From Achromobacter sp. AONIH1 (lineage in GTDB: Bacteria; Pseudomonadota; Gammaproteobacteria; Burkholderiales; Burkholderiaceae_B), in the NCBI RefSeq assembly GCF_002902905.1, contig NZ_CP026124.1:5952001-6016000 (forward strand): DNA of 64,000 nucleotides. The letters are read 5' to 3'. This document shows, piece after piece, positions 34,693 through 43,437 of the stretch. The notes under the pieces are model-generated. The model was not told the origin of the DNA. It was given only the letters and a program-made list of their open reading frames with translations, and searched no databases. Position numbers and translations under genes: made by a program. Position 1 is the stretch's first letter. Each line of letters begins with the position of its first letter.

Positions 34693-35456
34693 TGGGATCC
34701 GCGCAAAAGAAAGGACGACAGCAAGGCGGCGACGCTGGCGAGGATAAGCAGCACCACGGTGGCGGCGCAGGCGAATCCCGTGGCGCCATAGAACGCCTGC
34801 AACAGCAGCACCGGATAGGTGCGATTGTGAAAACCCGCCAACAGGTTGGAGAGATTGAATTCACCGATGGACAGGGCCGCGACCATGACCAGGCCGGACA
34901 GCAAGCTTTGGCGCAGGCTCGGCAGGACGATGCCGGTGAAGCGCTGGTACTCGGTGGCTCCCAGCGTGGCGGCCGCCTGCTCCAGACGATCGAGGCCCAG
35001 ATGACGCAGGTCGGTCAGCAGCGCGTTGGTGAGATAAGGCAGGGTCGCGATGGCATGGGCCGCGATCAGCAGCGGCGTGCTGCCCAGCCAGGGCATGGCG
35101 TCGGTGTTGAATACGATCAGGTAGCCGAAGCCCAACGTGATCGGCGGCACCGCCACTGGCATGGCGGCGACGACGCGGCCGGCGAACGCGCGGCCGGCGC
35201 GCTCGCCACGATGCAATGCGTAGGCCAGGGGCGTGGCCAGCACGGCATTGATCGCGCACGCGGCCAACGCGACCATCAGGCTGGTGGAGAAGGCGCGCCG
35301 GAACGCGGCATCGTGCCACAGCTCGGCATACCACTGGCCGGTCGCGCCATTCGGCAGCAGCGTGTTGGTCCAGTTCTGGCCAAAGCTGCCTATCACCAAA
35401 AGCACGATCGGCAGCAACAGATACGCGCCATACGCCAGGGAAACGCCACGGACCAC
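34689..35456 (-). CDS. ABC importer permease (PotC/FbpB-like), GTG start
   Basis: A 255-residue six-helix permease starting VVRGVSLAYGAYLLLPIVLL, with the EAA motif region AAATLGATEYQRFTGIVLPSLRQ. A GTG at 35456 is chosen as the start because a perfect GGAGGT (35461-35466) precedes it by 4 nt. The longer in-frame ATG at 35519 has no ribosome site, adds 21 residues not typical of the family, and would place the start beyond a palindrome at 35499-35511. It is the first gene of the importer operon and is divergent from the LysR gene. Confidence 0.82.
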   Translation of the reverse strand: MVRGVSLAYGAYLLLPIVLLVIGSFGQNWTNTLLPNGATGQWYAELWHDAAFRRAFSTSLMVALAACAINAVLATPLAYALHRGERAGRAFAGRVVAAMPVAVPPITLGFGYLIVFNTDAMPWLGSTPLLIAAHAIATLPYLTNALLTDLRHLGLDRLEQAAATLGATEYQRFTGIVLPSLRQSLLSGLVMVAALSIGEFNLSNLLAGFHNRTYPVLLLQAFYGATGFACAATVVLLILASVAALLSSFLLRGSQ

Positions 35457-35460
35457 AGCG

Positions 35461-35466
35461 ACCTCC
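35461..35466 (-). promoter_or_regulatory. Ribosome binding site deciding the permease start
   Basis: The minus strand reads GGAGGT here, fully complementary to the 16S anti-Shine-Dalgarno, with 4 nt to the GTG at 35456. It is the reason for the short reading of the permease. Confidence 0.75.
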
Positions 35467-35498
35467 GCATCCAAGAAAACCTGCCGTAATACTTTCCA

Positions 35499-35511
35499 AT
35501 ATGGACCATAT
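35499..35511. promoter_or_regulatory. Perfect 13-bp palindrome upstream of the importer operon
   Basis: ATATGGACCATAT is an exact palindrome centred on an A, lying 42 bp upstream of the GTG start of the first importer gene and 118 bp upstream of the LysR gene start. It could be an operator for the divergent LysR protein, although LysR sites usually follow T-N11-A; ownership is unproved. Confidence 0.4.
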
Positions 35512-35555
35512 GCAGCCATGCCACGCGGTGCATTCTAGGTAAAAAAATAGCCTTT

Positions 35556-35565
35556 TCACATGTGA
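35556..35565. promoter_or_regulatory. TCACATGTGA palindrome in the lysR/importer spacer
   Basis: A perfect 10-bp palindrome in the AT-rich spacer between the divergent lysR and importer genes, 64 bp before the lysR start. It may be part of an operator pair with 35499-35511. Confidence 0.35.
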
Positions 35566-35629
35566 TTTTTATGAATACATTTGAATTTTTGGAAAGTATC
35601 TCGATCAACCTGTTCAAGAGTGCATACCC

Positions 35630-36553
35630 GTGAAACATCAATGCCCTTCCCTGAAGGAATTGCTGGCCTTCGACGCGGTGGCGCGGCAAGGCAGCCTGAC
35701 CCAGGCCGCCAACGTGCTGTGCCTGTCCGTCAGCGCCGTGAGCAAGCAGATCGCGGCGCTGGAGTCCTTTCTCGGCGTGGCCCTGCTGTGCAAGGACGGG
35801 CGCGGCATTCAACTCACCACGCAAGGCCGGGTCTACTGGCAGAAGATCGCCGGCAGCCTGCGCGCCATAGAAACGGCCACCTACGAAACCCGCGCCAGCC
35901 ACGGCGACGCCGGCATGATCACGCTGGCCAGCGTGCCCACCTTCCTCACTCGCTGGCTGATTCCGCGCCTGCCCGAGTTCCGGCGCCGGCATCCCCAGGT
36001 GACGCTGAGCTTCAGCCGTCATCTGGCCCCCGCCGAGGATATGCCCGCCCGAGTGGACGCAGCCATCCGGTATGGATCGGGCAACTGGCAAGGCGTGGTG
36101 ACCGAATACATCGCGGGACGCGAGTTCGTGCTCATCGCGTCGGACGGTCTGGCCGGCGGCCGCAAGGGGCTGCGCCGGCCCGAGGCGCTGCCCGATCGCA
36201 CCCTGCTGCATCACGAGGAAGCCGCCAACGCCTGGCCGCAATGGGCCGCGCGGCATGGCGTGGCGCAGGCGCGCGTGGCGGCCGGTCCGCGCTTCGCGCA
36301 GTATTCGGCGATCATCCAGGCCGCGCGCAGCGGGCTGGGCATCGGCCTGGTGCCGCGCATCCTGGTGGAGGACGAACTGGCTGGCGGTGACCTGTACAGC
36401 CCCTGCGGCGCGTCGGTAGTGGTGGACCAGGGACACTATCTGTGCGTGCGGCCCGACCGGCTGGACCTGCCCGCGTTCGGCGTCTTTCGGGAATGGCTGC
36501 TGGAACAGGGCGCGCTGTCGCGGGAAGCCACGGGATCGTCGGCGCGAGCCTGA
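35630..36553 (+). CDS. LysR-family regulator (GcvA-like)
   Basis: A 307-residue LysR regulator with an N-terminal helix-turn-helix (QGSLTQAANVLCLSVSAVSKQ, abbreviated: SLTQAANVL plus SVSAVSKQIAALE; about residues 20-47) and an effector domain starting ASVPTFLTRWLIPRLPEF, the GcvA-type arrangement. The start is a GTG at 35630 with AAGAG 9 nt upstream. It is divergent from the polyamine/Fe-type importer and is the best candidate to regulate it. The inducer is not predictable from sequence. Confidence 0.85.
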   Translation: MKHQCPSLKELLAFDAVARQGSLTQAANVLCLSVSAVSKQIAALESFLGVALLCKDGRGIQLTTQGRVYWQKIAGSLRAIETATYETRASHGDAGMITLASVPTFLTRWLIPRLPEFRRRHPQVTLSFSRHLAPAEDMPARVDAAIRYGSGNWQGVVTEYIAGREFVLIASDGLAGGRKGLRRPEALPDRTLLHHEEAANAWPQWAARHGVAQARVAAGPRFAQYSAIIQAARSGLGIGLVPRILVEDELAGGDLYSPCGASVVVDQGHYLCVRPDRLDLPAFGVFREWLLEQGALSREATGSSARA

Positions 36554-36635
36554 TCACCACGCCCGGCGGAGCGGTCCCGGTCCTGCCGGGAAACAGGCTG
36601 GCGATTGACCGGCAGATCCGGTACTTTGCTTAAAT

Positions 36636-36654
36636 AATAATGATTTGCAATAAT
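36636..36654. promoter_or_regulatory. Candidate Fur box upstream of the FecI-type sigma gene
   Basis: The AT-rich stretch ATAATGATTTGCAATAAT matches the 19-bp Fur consensus at 12 positions and lies 49 bp before the sigma-factor ATG. A Fur-controlled sigma factor is the classical arrangement for FecIR-type iron uptake. Confidence 0.5.
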
Positions 36655-36703
36655 CGTCAGCTTCTCGCCATCCCCACCGCTGGCCTCACGCCCCTCCCCC
36701 ACC

Positions 36704-37207
36704 ATGCGCCGGACCCGTCCCACCGAACACGGTTGGCTCGCCTACTATCGCGAGCTGCTGGGAACATGGCGGCGCAAGGCGCAAGGCCCGGGCGATGTCG
36801 AGGACTCGGCGCACGACGCCATCGCCAACATGCTGGAGGGCGACGTGTCCGCCATCCGCAATCCCCGCGCCTACCTGCACCGCAGCGTCCATCACGGGCT
36901 GATCAGCCGTCACCACCGGCAGCAGCGCGAAGCCGCCGTGCCGCTGCACGACCTGGCCGAGGACGAGCATCCCGCCCACGAGGATCCCGAGGCCAACGTG
37001 CGCACCGCCCAGCTGTCGCGCGCGCTGATGGAAGCGTTGGCCGAGCTGCCGCAGCCCTGCGCGGCCGTGTTCGCCTGGCACCGCCTGGAAGGCCGCACGG
37101 TCGCGGAAATCGCAGCCCAGCTCGGCCTGTCGAACAGCAGTGTGGAAAAATACCTGACGCGCACCATGCGGCACCTGCATGCACGGCTGCGCCCGTTCTC
37201 CCAATGA
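36704..37207 (+). CDS. FecI-type ECF sigma factor
   Basis: A 167-residue ECF sigma factor with region 2 (DVEDSAHDAIANMLEG, then AYLHRSVHHGLISRHHRQQR) and region 4 (ALAELPQPCAAVFAWHRLEG, then VAEIAAQLGLSNSSVEKYLTR). The region 4 sequence is typical of iron-starvation sigma factors. In the established FecIR scheme it directs transcription of the TonB receptor after release by FecR. The gene is preceded by a Fur-box-like sequence and followed by fecR (77 bp gap). Confidence 0.88.
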   Translation: MRRTRPTEHGWLAYYRELLGTWRRKAQGPGDVEDSAHDAIANMLEGDVSAIRNPRAYLHRSVHHGLISRHHRQQREAAVPLHDLAEDEHPAHEDPEANVRTAQLSRALMEALAELPQPCAAVFAWHRLEGRTVAEIAAQLGLSNSSVEKYLTRTMRHLHARLRPFSQ

Positions 37208-37284
37208 CATGAAGGACCAAGCCGACCCGCCGTCCCGCTCGCGCGGAACAGCCGCGAATTCGCCCATGCTCCCGGATACGCACC

Positions 37285-38277
37285 ATGGACCCCTCTGACG
37301 CCCGTCGCCCGCCGGCCGATCCGCTGGACGCGGCGGCCTACTGGTTCGCCCGCGACAGCGGCGGGCTGATGTCGGCCGCCGAGCGGAGCGAGTTCGACGC
37401 CTGGCGCCGCGCCGATCCCGCGCATGAACGCGCCTACCGCGAAATGCTGGACACCTGGGCGCTGACGCGGGCCGTGCCCGACCACAAGCTGCGCCCGCTG
37501 CTGCGGCCGGCGGCGCCTGAGCGCCGTTTCTCGCCGGGCCGCCGCAGGCTGGCCTGGGGCGTGGGCGCGACCGCCTGCGCGGCCGCCGCCGTGGGCCTGG
37601 CCTCGCCCGGCTGGTGGCTCGCGTCGACGCTGCCCGCGCAGCGCTACGCCACGGCGCGGGGCGAGCGGCGCCGCGTCGATCTGGAGGACGGCTCCGTCCT
37701 CACCTTGAATACCGGCACGCAGACCGAGGTGCGCTACACGCGCTCCGAACGTCGGGTCACGTTGCACCCAGGCGGCGAGATCATGCTGGACGTATCGCCC
37801 GACGCGTCCCATCCCTTCATCGTCGACACGGAGATCGGCCGCGTGCGCGTGACGGGCACGCGTTTCAACGTCCGCCACGACGGCGGCCAGATGGCGGTCG
37901 CGGTGGAATCCGGCTCGGTCGAGGTCATCGCCGGCCCGTGGTGGAACGGACAGCGCGTCAAGCTGCCGGCCGGCTACGGCGTGCGCATGGCCGGCGGCGG
38001 CGAGACGGTGCGCATCCAGCCGGTGGACGTGGCCACGCTGACCGCCTGGCGCCAGGGCAAGACGGTGTTCAACGACACGCCGCTGGCCGAGGTGGTCCGG
38101 GAAGTCAACCGCTACCGCGCGCAGCCCATCCAGGTCGCGCCCGCGCTTGCCCGCGTGCGCATCTCCGGCGTGTTCGACGTGGACGACACCGGCGCCTTCC
38201 TCAAGGCCCTGCCGGCCCTGGTGCCGCTGAGGGTCCAGCCCCGCGCCGACGGCGGCGCCGACCTGCTGGCGCGCTGA
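37285..38277 (+). CDS. FecR-type transmembrane sigma regulator
   Basis: A 330-residue protein with an N-terminal cytoplasmic DUF4880-like segment (DAAAYWFARDSGGLMSAAERSEF then FDAWRRADPAHERAYREM, each short run part of that domain), a single membrane helix after a basic GRRR (about residues 90-112), and a periplasmic FecR domain with DLEDGSVLTLNTGTQTEVRY and GTRFNVRHDGG. It relays receptor occupancy to the sigma factor. The helix includes a Trp-rich end (SPGWWLAST). Its place between sigma factor and receptor fits the role. Confidence 0.88.
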   Translation: MDPSDARRPPADPLDAAAYWFARDSGGLMSAAERSEFDAWRRADPAHERAYREMLDTWALTRAVPDHKLRPLLRPAAPERRFSPGRRRLAWGVGATACAAAAVGLASPGWWLASTLPAQRYATARGERRRVDLEDGSVLTLNTGTQTEVRYTRSERRVTLHPGGEIMLDVSPDASHPFIVDTEIGRVRVTGTRFNVRHDGGQMAVAVESGSVEVIAGPWWNGQRVKLPAGYGVRMAGGGETVRIQPVDVATLTAWRQGKTVFNDTPLAEVVREVNRYRAQPIQVAPALARVRISGVFDVDDTGAFLKALPALVPLRVQPRADGGADLLAR

Positions 38278-38354
38278 GCGGCCGCGCCGCGCCGCCTGGC
38301 GCCGGCATCGTGGACGGAGGAACGACGGGCGTCTGTCATCCATACGGGCAGACG

Positions 38355-38418
<64 letters not shown>

Positions 38419-38541
38419 AAGATACATCCTGTTTCTAATTTGGCATGAGAATTATTCCGGGTTTTTCGGTCCACCCGCTCATACCTAATAACGGCGGCAG
38501 TCGCCGCCGCAAGCCCCCGCCCTGACGGCCAGCCGGCCCGC

Positions 38542-41001
38542 ATGGCCCCAGAACGAATACACATCGTGACCAGACCCGACGCCCGCCTTTCCGCCCGCGC
38601 CCCGCGCCGTGGCGCTCCCCTTCCCGCCGCGCTCAACGCGCTCGCCTTGTCCATGGCGCTGGCATTCGCCGCCGCGCCGCACGCCGTCCTGGCGCAGAGC
38701 GCCGCGCCCGTCAAGATCAGCATCGCCGCCCAGCCGCTGGACAAGGCGCTGCTGCAATTCGGCCAGCAGACCCGGCTGCAGGTCTATTTCCTGCCCGAAG
38801 CGGTGCGCGACCTGAAGGCGCCCGCCGTCTCGGGCTCGCTGACCGCGCAGCAGGCGCTGGACCGCCTGCTGGCCGGTTCCGGCCTGGCGGCCCGCATCGA
38901 AGGCAACACCGCCGTCATCGCGCCCGCGCCCGCCGAAACCGCGACGCTGTCCGCCGTGCCGGTGTACGGCGACGGCCGCGGCGAAGCCGTCGAGGGCCTG
39001 GTCGCGCGCCGCAGCCGCACCGGCACCAAGACCGACACGCCGCTCAACGAGATTCCTCAGACCATCAACGTGGTCACCGCGCAGCAGCTGGAGATGACCG
39101 GCGCGACCGACATCAACCAGGCGCTGCGCTACATCCCGGGCTTCTCCAGCTATGGCTCGGAAAACCGCTCGGATTGGTATTCGGTGCTGCGCGGTTTCAC
39201 CCCCACGGCCTATGTGGACGGGCTGCAGGTGCCCAAGACCCTGAACCTGGCCAGCTGGCGCGTCGAGCCCTACACCATCGACAGCATCACGGTGCTGCGC
39301 GGGCCGACCTCGGTGCTGTACGGCCAGGGCGATCCCGGCGCCATCGTCGACGTGCAAAGCAAGCTGGCCAACGGCGACCGCATCCGCGAGATCGAGGTCC
39401 AGGTCGGCAACTACGCGCGCAAGCAGCTGGCGTTCGACATCGGCGACACCGCCAACAGCGACGGCACGCTGTCCTACCGCCTGATCGGCGTGGGCCGCGA
39501 CGGCAATTCACAGACCGGCCCCAACAAGGACGGCCGCATCGCCTTCACCCCGTCGCTGCGATGGCAGCCCAGCGCGGCGACGTCGCTGACGCTGTCGGCC
39601 ACCTACCTGGACGACCGCAGCGACATCGCCAGCAACTTCCTGCCGGCCCAGGGCATGGTGCTGCACAATCCCAACGGCCGCATCTCGCGCGATGTGTACA
39701 CCGGCGAGCCGGACTTCAACTACTACCGCAAGAAGCAGTGGTCGCTGGGCTATGCCTTCGAGCACAAGCCCGACTCGACCTGGACGCTGCGCCAGAACGT
39801 GCGCCTGATGCACTCGCAGCTGAACAACCGCTCGGTCTGGGGCGGCGGGCTGGACGCCAGCGATCGCACCATGGCCTCGATCAGCCGCTATGCCGGCATC
39901 TTCCAGTTCAACTACAGCCGCTTCGACATCGACAATCAGGCCGAGGCCAAATTCCGCACAGGCGGGCTGCAGCATACGCTGCTGGCCGGCCTGGAATACA
40001 ACCGCCAGTCCACCACCGACAGCGAAATGCTGGCGCAGGCGCCGTCTCTGAACCTGTACAACCCCGCCTACAGCGGAATCGACCATTCGCTGTTCTATGG
40101 TCCCAACGCGTTCCCCCGCACCGACACCTACACCACCATGAACATGGTCGGCCTGTACCTGCAGGACCAGATCAAGTTCGAGCGCTGGGTGCTCACACTG
40201 GGCGGCCGCAAGGATTGGGCCCGCACCAGGCAGACCGACCGCGAGGCCGATACCCGCTCGTCGCAGCTGGACCAGGCCTTCAGCGGCCGCGTCGGCCTGA
40301 CCTATCTGGGCGACTACGGCCTGTCGCCCTACATCAGCTACTCGACCTCGTTCAATCCGGTGGGCAACACGCGCCTGGCCAGCGGCGACTGGGCCGCGCC
40401 CACCAAGGGCAAGCAGATCGAGGCCGGTCTGCGCTGGCAGCCCGACGGCGAGAACCTGACGCTGAACGCGGCGGTCTACCAGATCAAGCAGACCAACGTG
40501 TTGACGCCCAATCTGGACGACCCCACCGGCAGCACCTCGGTGCAGGCCGGCGAGGTGCGTTCGCAGGGTGTCGAGCTGAGCGCCGTGGGCAAGCTGACGC
40601 CCGAGCTGTCCATCGTCGGCGCCTATGTATTCCAGAACGTCAAGAACACCAAGGCCAACGACGAGACCCAGGGCAAGTGGCCGGTGGACATTCCGCGTCC
40701 GCGCCAGATGGCCTCGCTATGGGCCGACTGGACCTGGCGCACGGGCGCACTGGAAGGCTTCGGCCTGGGCGCGGGCGTGCGCTACCAGAGCTCGGCGGCG
40801 GGCGCGTCGGACAACTCGCTGAAGGTGCCCAGCTACACCGTCTATGACGCCGGCCTGCACTACGAGATGCCGAACTGGCGCTTCGCGCTGAACGCCAGCA
40901 ACCTGTTCGACCGCAAGTACGTGAGCGGCTGCCAGTCCTATTCCGTCTGCATGTACGGCAACGGACGCACTGTCATGGCCACGGCCAAGTACTACTGGTA
41001 A
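38542..41001 (+). CDS. TonB-dependent siderophore receptor with STN signalling domain
   Basis: An 819-residue outer-membrane transducer. After a signal peptide ending near ALA-QS (residue 52) comes an STN domain (ISIAAQPLDKALLQFGQQTR and AVSGSLTAQQALDRLLAGSG), then a plug domain (IPQTINVVTAQQLEM, VLRGPTSVLYGQGDPG) and a 22-strand-type barrel ending in the aromatic C-terminus TAKYYW. The layout matches FpvA/FhuE-like ferric-siderophore receptors. The STN domain should contact the FecR protein encoded just upstream. A Cys pair (SGCQSYSVC) lies near the C-terminus. The native siderophore is unknown, and no siderophore synthesis genes are in the window. Confidence 0.92.
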   Translation: MAPERIHIVTRPDARLSARAPRRGAPLPAALNALALSMALAFAAAPHAVLAQSAAPVKISIAAQPLDKALLQFGQQTRLQVYFLPEAVRDLKAPAVSGSLTAQQALDRLLAGSGLAARIEGNTAVIAPAPAETATLSAVPVYGDGRGEAVEGLVARRSRTGTKTDTPLNEIPQTINVVTAQQLEMTGATDINQALRYIPGFSSYGSENRSDWYSVLRGFTPTAYVDGLQVPKTLNLASWRVEPYTIDSITVLRGPTSVLYGQGDPGAIVDVQSKLANGDRIREIEVQVGNYARKQLAFDIGDTANSDGTLSYRLIGVGRDGNSQTGPNKDGRIAFTPSLRWQPSAATSLTLSATYLDDRSDIASNFLPAQGMVLHNPNGRISRDVYTGEPDFNYYRKKQWSLGYAFEHKPDSTWTLRQNVRLMHSQLNNRSVWGGGLDASDRTMASISRYAGIFQFNYSRFDIDNQAEAKFRTGGLQHTLLAGLEYNRQSTTDSEMLAQAPSLNLYNPAYSGIDHSLFYGPNAFPRTDTYTTMNMVGLYLQDQIKFERWVLTLGGRKDWARTRQTDREADTRSSQLDQAFSGRVGLTYLGDYGLSPYISYSTSFNPVGNTRLASGDWAAPTKGKQIEAGLRWQPDGENLTLNAAVYQIKQTNVLTPNLDDPTGSTSVQAGEVRSQGVELSAVGKLTPELSIVGAYVFQNVKNTKANDETQGKWPVDIPRPRQMASLWADWTWRTGALEGFGLGAGVRYQSSAAGASDNSLKVPSYTVYDAGLHYEMPNWRFALNASNLFDRKYVSGCQSYSVCMYGNGRTVMATAKYYW

Positions 41002-41006
41002 GCCGC

Positions 41007-41036
41007 CGGCGCGGGCGGTTCAGCCCGCCCGCGCCG
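41007..41036. terminator. Bidirectional terminator hairpin, 12-bp perfect stem
   Basis: CGGCGCGGGCGG pairs without mismatch with CCGCCCGCGCCG around a 6-nt TTCAGC loop. It sits between the convergent TonB receptor and GMC oxidoreductase genes and contains the stop codon of the latter. Confidence 0.7.
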
Positions 41037-42621
41037 CATCCTCCAGGATCAGCTCGGCGCCGCGCTCGGCCACCATCATCACGGCGGCCTGGGTGTTGCC
41101 GGACACCATCCTCGGCATGACCGAGGCGTCCACCACCCGCAGGCCGTCCAGCCCGTTCACGCGCAGCCGGGAGTCCGTCACGGCATCCGGGTCCGCGCCC
41201 ATGCGGCAGGTGCCGATCGGGTGATAGATGGTCTGGCCGTTCTGGCGCGCGAAGTCCAGCCATTCGTCGTCGCTCTGCACGTCCTTGCCCGGACTCAGCT
41301 CGGCCGCCACGAAGGGCTGCAGGGCCGGCCGCGAGACGATGCGGCGCGCCGCCCGCATGCCGCCGACCAGGCTGTCGCGGTCGATCCGCGCCGCCAGGAA
41401 GTTGGGGCGGATGGCGGGCGCGGCCAGCGGATCGGCCGACACCGCATGAATCGAGCCCGTCGATTCGGGGCGCAGCTGCGCCACGCCGATGGTCATGCCG
41501 GGAAAGCGGTCCAGGATGCGCTCGGCCGCGTTGGCATAGCTGGCGTGCACGAAGAAGAATTGCACGTCGGGCTGCGCGAGCTGCGGCGCGCTCTTGACGA
41601 AACCGTGCGCCAGCCCCGTGCCCAGCGTCAGGATGCCCTGGCGCGACAGCGCGTAGCGCGCCACCTGCCGCGCCAGCCGCCAGCCGCGCGACATCTCGTT
41701 CAGCGTCACCGTGTTCTTCACGCGCCAGTTCATGCGCGTCGCGTAGTGGTCGATGTAGTTCTCGCCCACCTGCGGCAGCGCGTGCGCCAGCGGGATGCCG
41801 AGCCGGGCCAGCAACGCGGGATCGCCCACGCCCGACAGCTCCAGCAGCTGCGGCGATTGCACCGCGCCCAGGCACAGCAGCGTTTCGCGGCGCGCGCGCA
41901 CCATGTGCTCGCCGTCCCTGCCGCGATAGGCCAGGCCGACGCAGCGCCTGCCCTCGAACAGCAGCCGCGTGATGCGCGCGCCGCACTCGACCGTCAGGTT
42001 GGGCCGGCCCGAGGCCGGTTTCAGGTAGCCGTCCACCACGCTCCAGCGTCGCCCCCGGTGCTGCAGCACCTGGTAGTAGCCCACGCCTTCCTGGCTGCCG
42101 GCGTTGTAATCGGGATTGAGCGGCTGGCCGTCCTGCTGCGCGGCCTTCAGGAAGGCCTCGGCCACCGGATAGCGTTCCGAGACTTCATGCAGGCGCATGG
42201 GGCCGTCGTGGCCGCGCCCCGCGCCGCCTTTCTCATAGCATTCGATCTTGCGGAACAGGCGCTCGGCCTGGGCCCAGTTCCAGCCCGCCGCGCCGGCCGC
42301 CTCCCAGCCGTCGTAGTCCGCCGGCTGGCCGCGCACATAGATCATGCCGTTGATCAGCGTGGAGCCGCCCACGCCCTTGCCGCGCGGCACGGCGATGCGG
42401 CGGCCGTGCACGTTGTCCTCGGGCTCGGTGGAGAAGCGCCAGTTGTAGTCGGGATCGACCAGCAGCTTGGAAAATCCCGCGGGAATGCCGATCCAGGGAC
42501 TGCGGGCCTCGTGGCCGGCCTCCAGCATCAGCACGCGGTACTTGCCGTCGGCGCTCAGGCGGTTGGCCAGGATGCAGCCGGCGGTGCCGCCGCCGGCGAT
42601 GATGAAATCGTAATCGCTCAT
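41020..42621 (-). CDS. GMC-family FAD oxidoreductase (choline-dehydrogenase-like)
   Basis: A 533-residue flavoprotein with the N-terminal ADP-binding motif IIAGGGTAGCILANRLS, GMC signature 1 around GKGVGGSTLINGMIYVRG, signature 2 GAVQSPQLLELSGVGD and the C-terminal active-site region YHPIGTCRMG with the catalytic His, then NTQAAVMMVAERGAE. Members oxidise primary alcohols of choline, polyols or terpenols. It lies 4 bp after the AroE-like gene and is the last gene of the transketolase operon, so its substrate is probably a hydroxylated intermediate of that pathway; the pathway is unidentified. Confidence 0.9.
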   Translation of the reverse strand: MSDYDFIIAGGGTAGCILANRLSADGKYRVLMLEAGHEARSPWIGIPAGFSKLLVDPDYNWRFSTEPEDNVHGRRIAVPRGKGVGGSTLINGMIYVRGQPADYDGWEAAGAAGWNWAQAERLFRKIECYEKGGAGRGHDGPMRLHEVSERYPVAEAFLKAAQQDGQPLNPDYNAGSQEGVGYYQVLQHRGRRWSVVDGYLKPASGRPNLTVECGARITRLLFEGRRCVGLAYRGRDGEHMVRARRETLLCLGAVQSPQLLELSGVGDPALLARLGIPLAHALPQVGENYIDHYATRMNWRVKNTVTLNEMSRGWRLARQVARYALSRQGILTLGTGLAHGFVKSAPQLAQPDVQFFFVHASYANAAERILDRFPGMTIGVAQLRPESTGSIHAVSADPLAAPAIRPNFLAARIDRDSLVGGMRAARRIVSRPALQPFVAAELSPGKDVQSDDEWLDFARQNGQTIYHPIGTCRMGADPDAVTDSRLRVNGLDGLRVVDASVMPRMVSGNTQAAVMMVAERGAELILEDAARAG

Positions 42622-42625
42622 CGGC

Positions 42626-43423
42626 TCAGGCCCGCACGCCCATCATCTCGGCCATCAGCGCGATCTGGCAGGCCAGCATGGGCGCGCCATGGTGGACGCG
42701 GCAGCCGCGCGCCGCCGCCGCTTGCAGCAGCGCCGTGTCGCGCGGCTGCATGATGACCTCGCACACCAGTTGGTCCGGCGTCAGGCGGCCGGCGTCCAGC
42801 GGCAGCGGATCCGTGTCGCGCATGCCCAGCGAGGTGCCGTTGACGACCAGATCGTGGCCGGACGGATCCGCCCTGCCGATGTCGATGCGCGCATCGGGAA
42901 GCAGCGACAGGATGCGCGCCTTCAGGTCCTCGGCCTTGGCCGTCGTGCGGTTGGCGATGGTCAGCCGCGCCACGCCGGCCTGCGCCAGCGCGAAGCCGAT
43001 GGCGTTGGCCGCGCCGCCGGCGCCGGCCAGGTAGGCGCTCTTGCCCTTCGGGTCCACGCCGGCCTCGATCAGGCCGCCGACGAAGCCCTCGCCGTCCAGC
43101 ATGTGCGCCGTCAGCCTGCCGTCGGCGTCGCGTCGCACCACATTGGCCGCGCCGATCTTGCGCGCCACCGGCGTGGCCTCGTCGACCAGGTCCAGGATGG
43201 CTGTCTTGTGCGGCATGGTGACGATGAAGCCGCCCAGGTTCTGCAACTGCCGCAGCCCCTGCACCACCTGCGCCAGCTCCGCCGGGCGCGCGTGGAACGG
43301 CACGCACACGCCGTCGAAGCCCAGGCGCGCGAAGTGCTCGTTCATGCGCTGCGGCGTCTTCACGTGGTGGATGGGGTCGGCCAGGATGCCGAACAGCCGG
43401 GTATGGCCGCTGATTTCCTTCAT
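42626..43423 (-). CDS. AroE/YdiB-like dehydrogenase with an altered substrate motif
   Basis: A 265-residue shikimate-dehydrogenase-family protein. It keeps the catalytic Lys in VTMPHKTAI (about residue 71), the nucleotide loop LAGAGGAANAIGFALAQAG and NGTSLGM. However, the N-terminal Ser-x-Ser that binds the shikimate carboxylate in AroE is replaced (ADPIHHVKTPQRMN). It is therefore more likely a catabolic paralogue acting on quinate/shikimate-like or other polyhydroxylated substrates than the biosynthetic AroE. It is third in a four-gene minus-strand operon with the transketolase subunits and the GMC enzyme. Confidence 0.82.
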   Translation of the reverse strand: MKEISGHTRLFGILADPIHHVKTPQRMNEHFARLGFDGVCVPFHARPAELAQVVQGLRQLQNLGGFIVTMPHKTAILDLVDEATPVARKIGAANVVRRDADGRLTAHMLDGEGFVGGLIEAGVDPKGKSAYLAGAGGAANAIGFALAQAGVARLTIANRTTAKAEDLKARILSLLPDARIDIGRADPSGHDLVVNGTSLGMRDTDPLPLDAGRLTPDQLVCEVIMQPRDTALLQAAAARGCRVHHGAPMLACQIALMAEMMGVRA

Positions 43424-43437
43424 GGTGTGCTCCGAGG

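Noticed and set aside
42626-43423. Biosynthetic shikimate dehydrogenase AroE
   Set aside because: The shikimate-binding Ser-x-Ser is absent and the gene lies in a catabolic operon behind a GntR-type operator.
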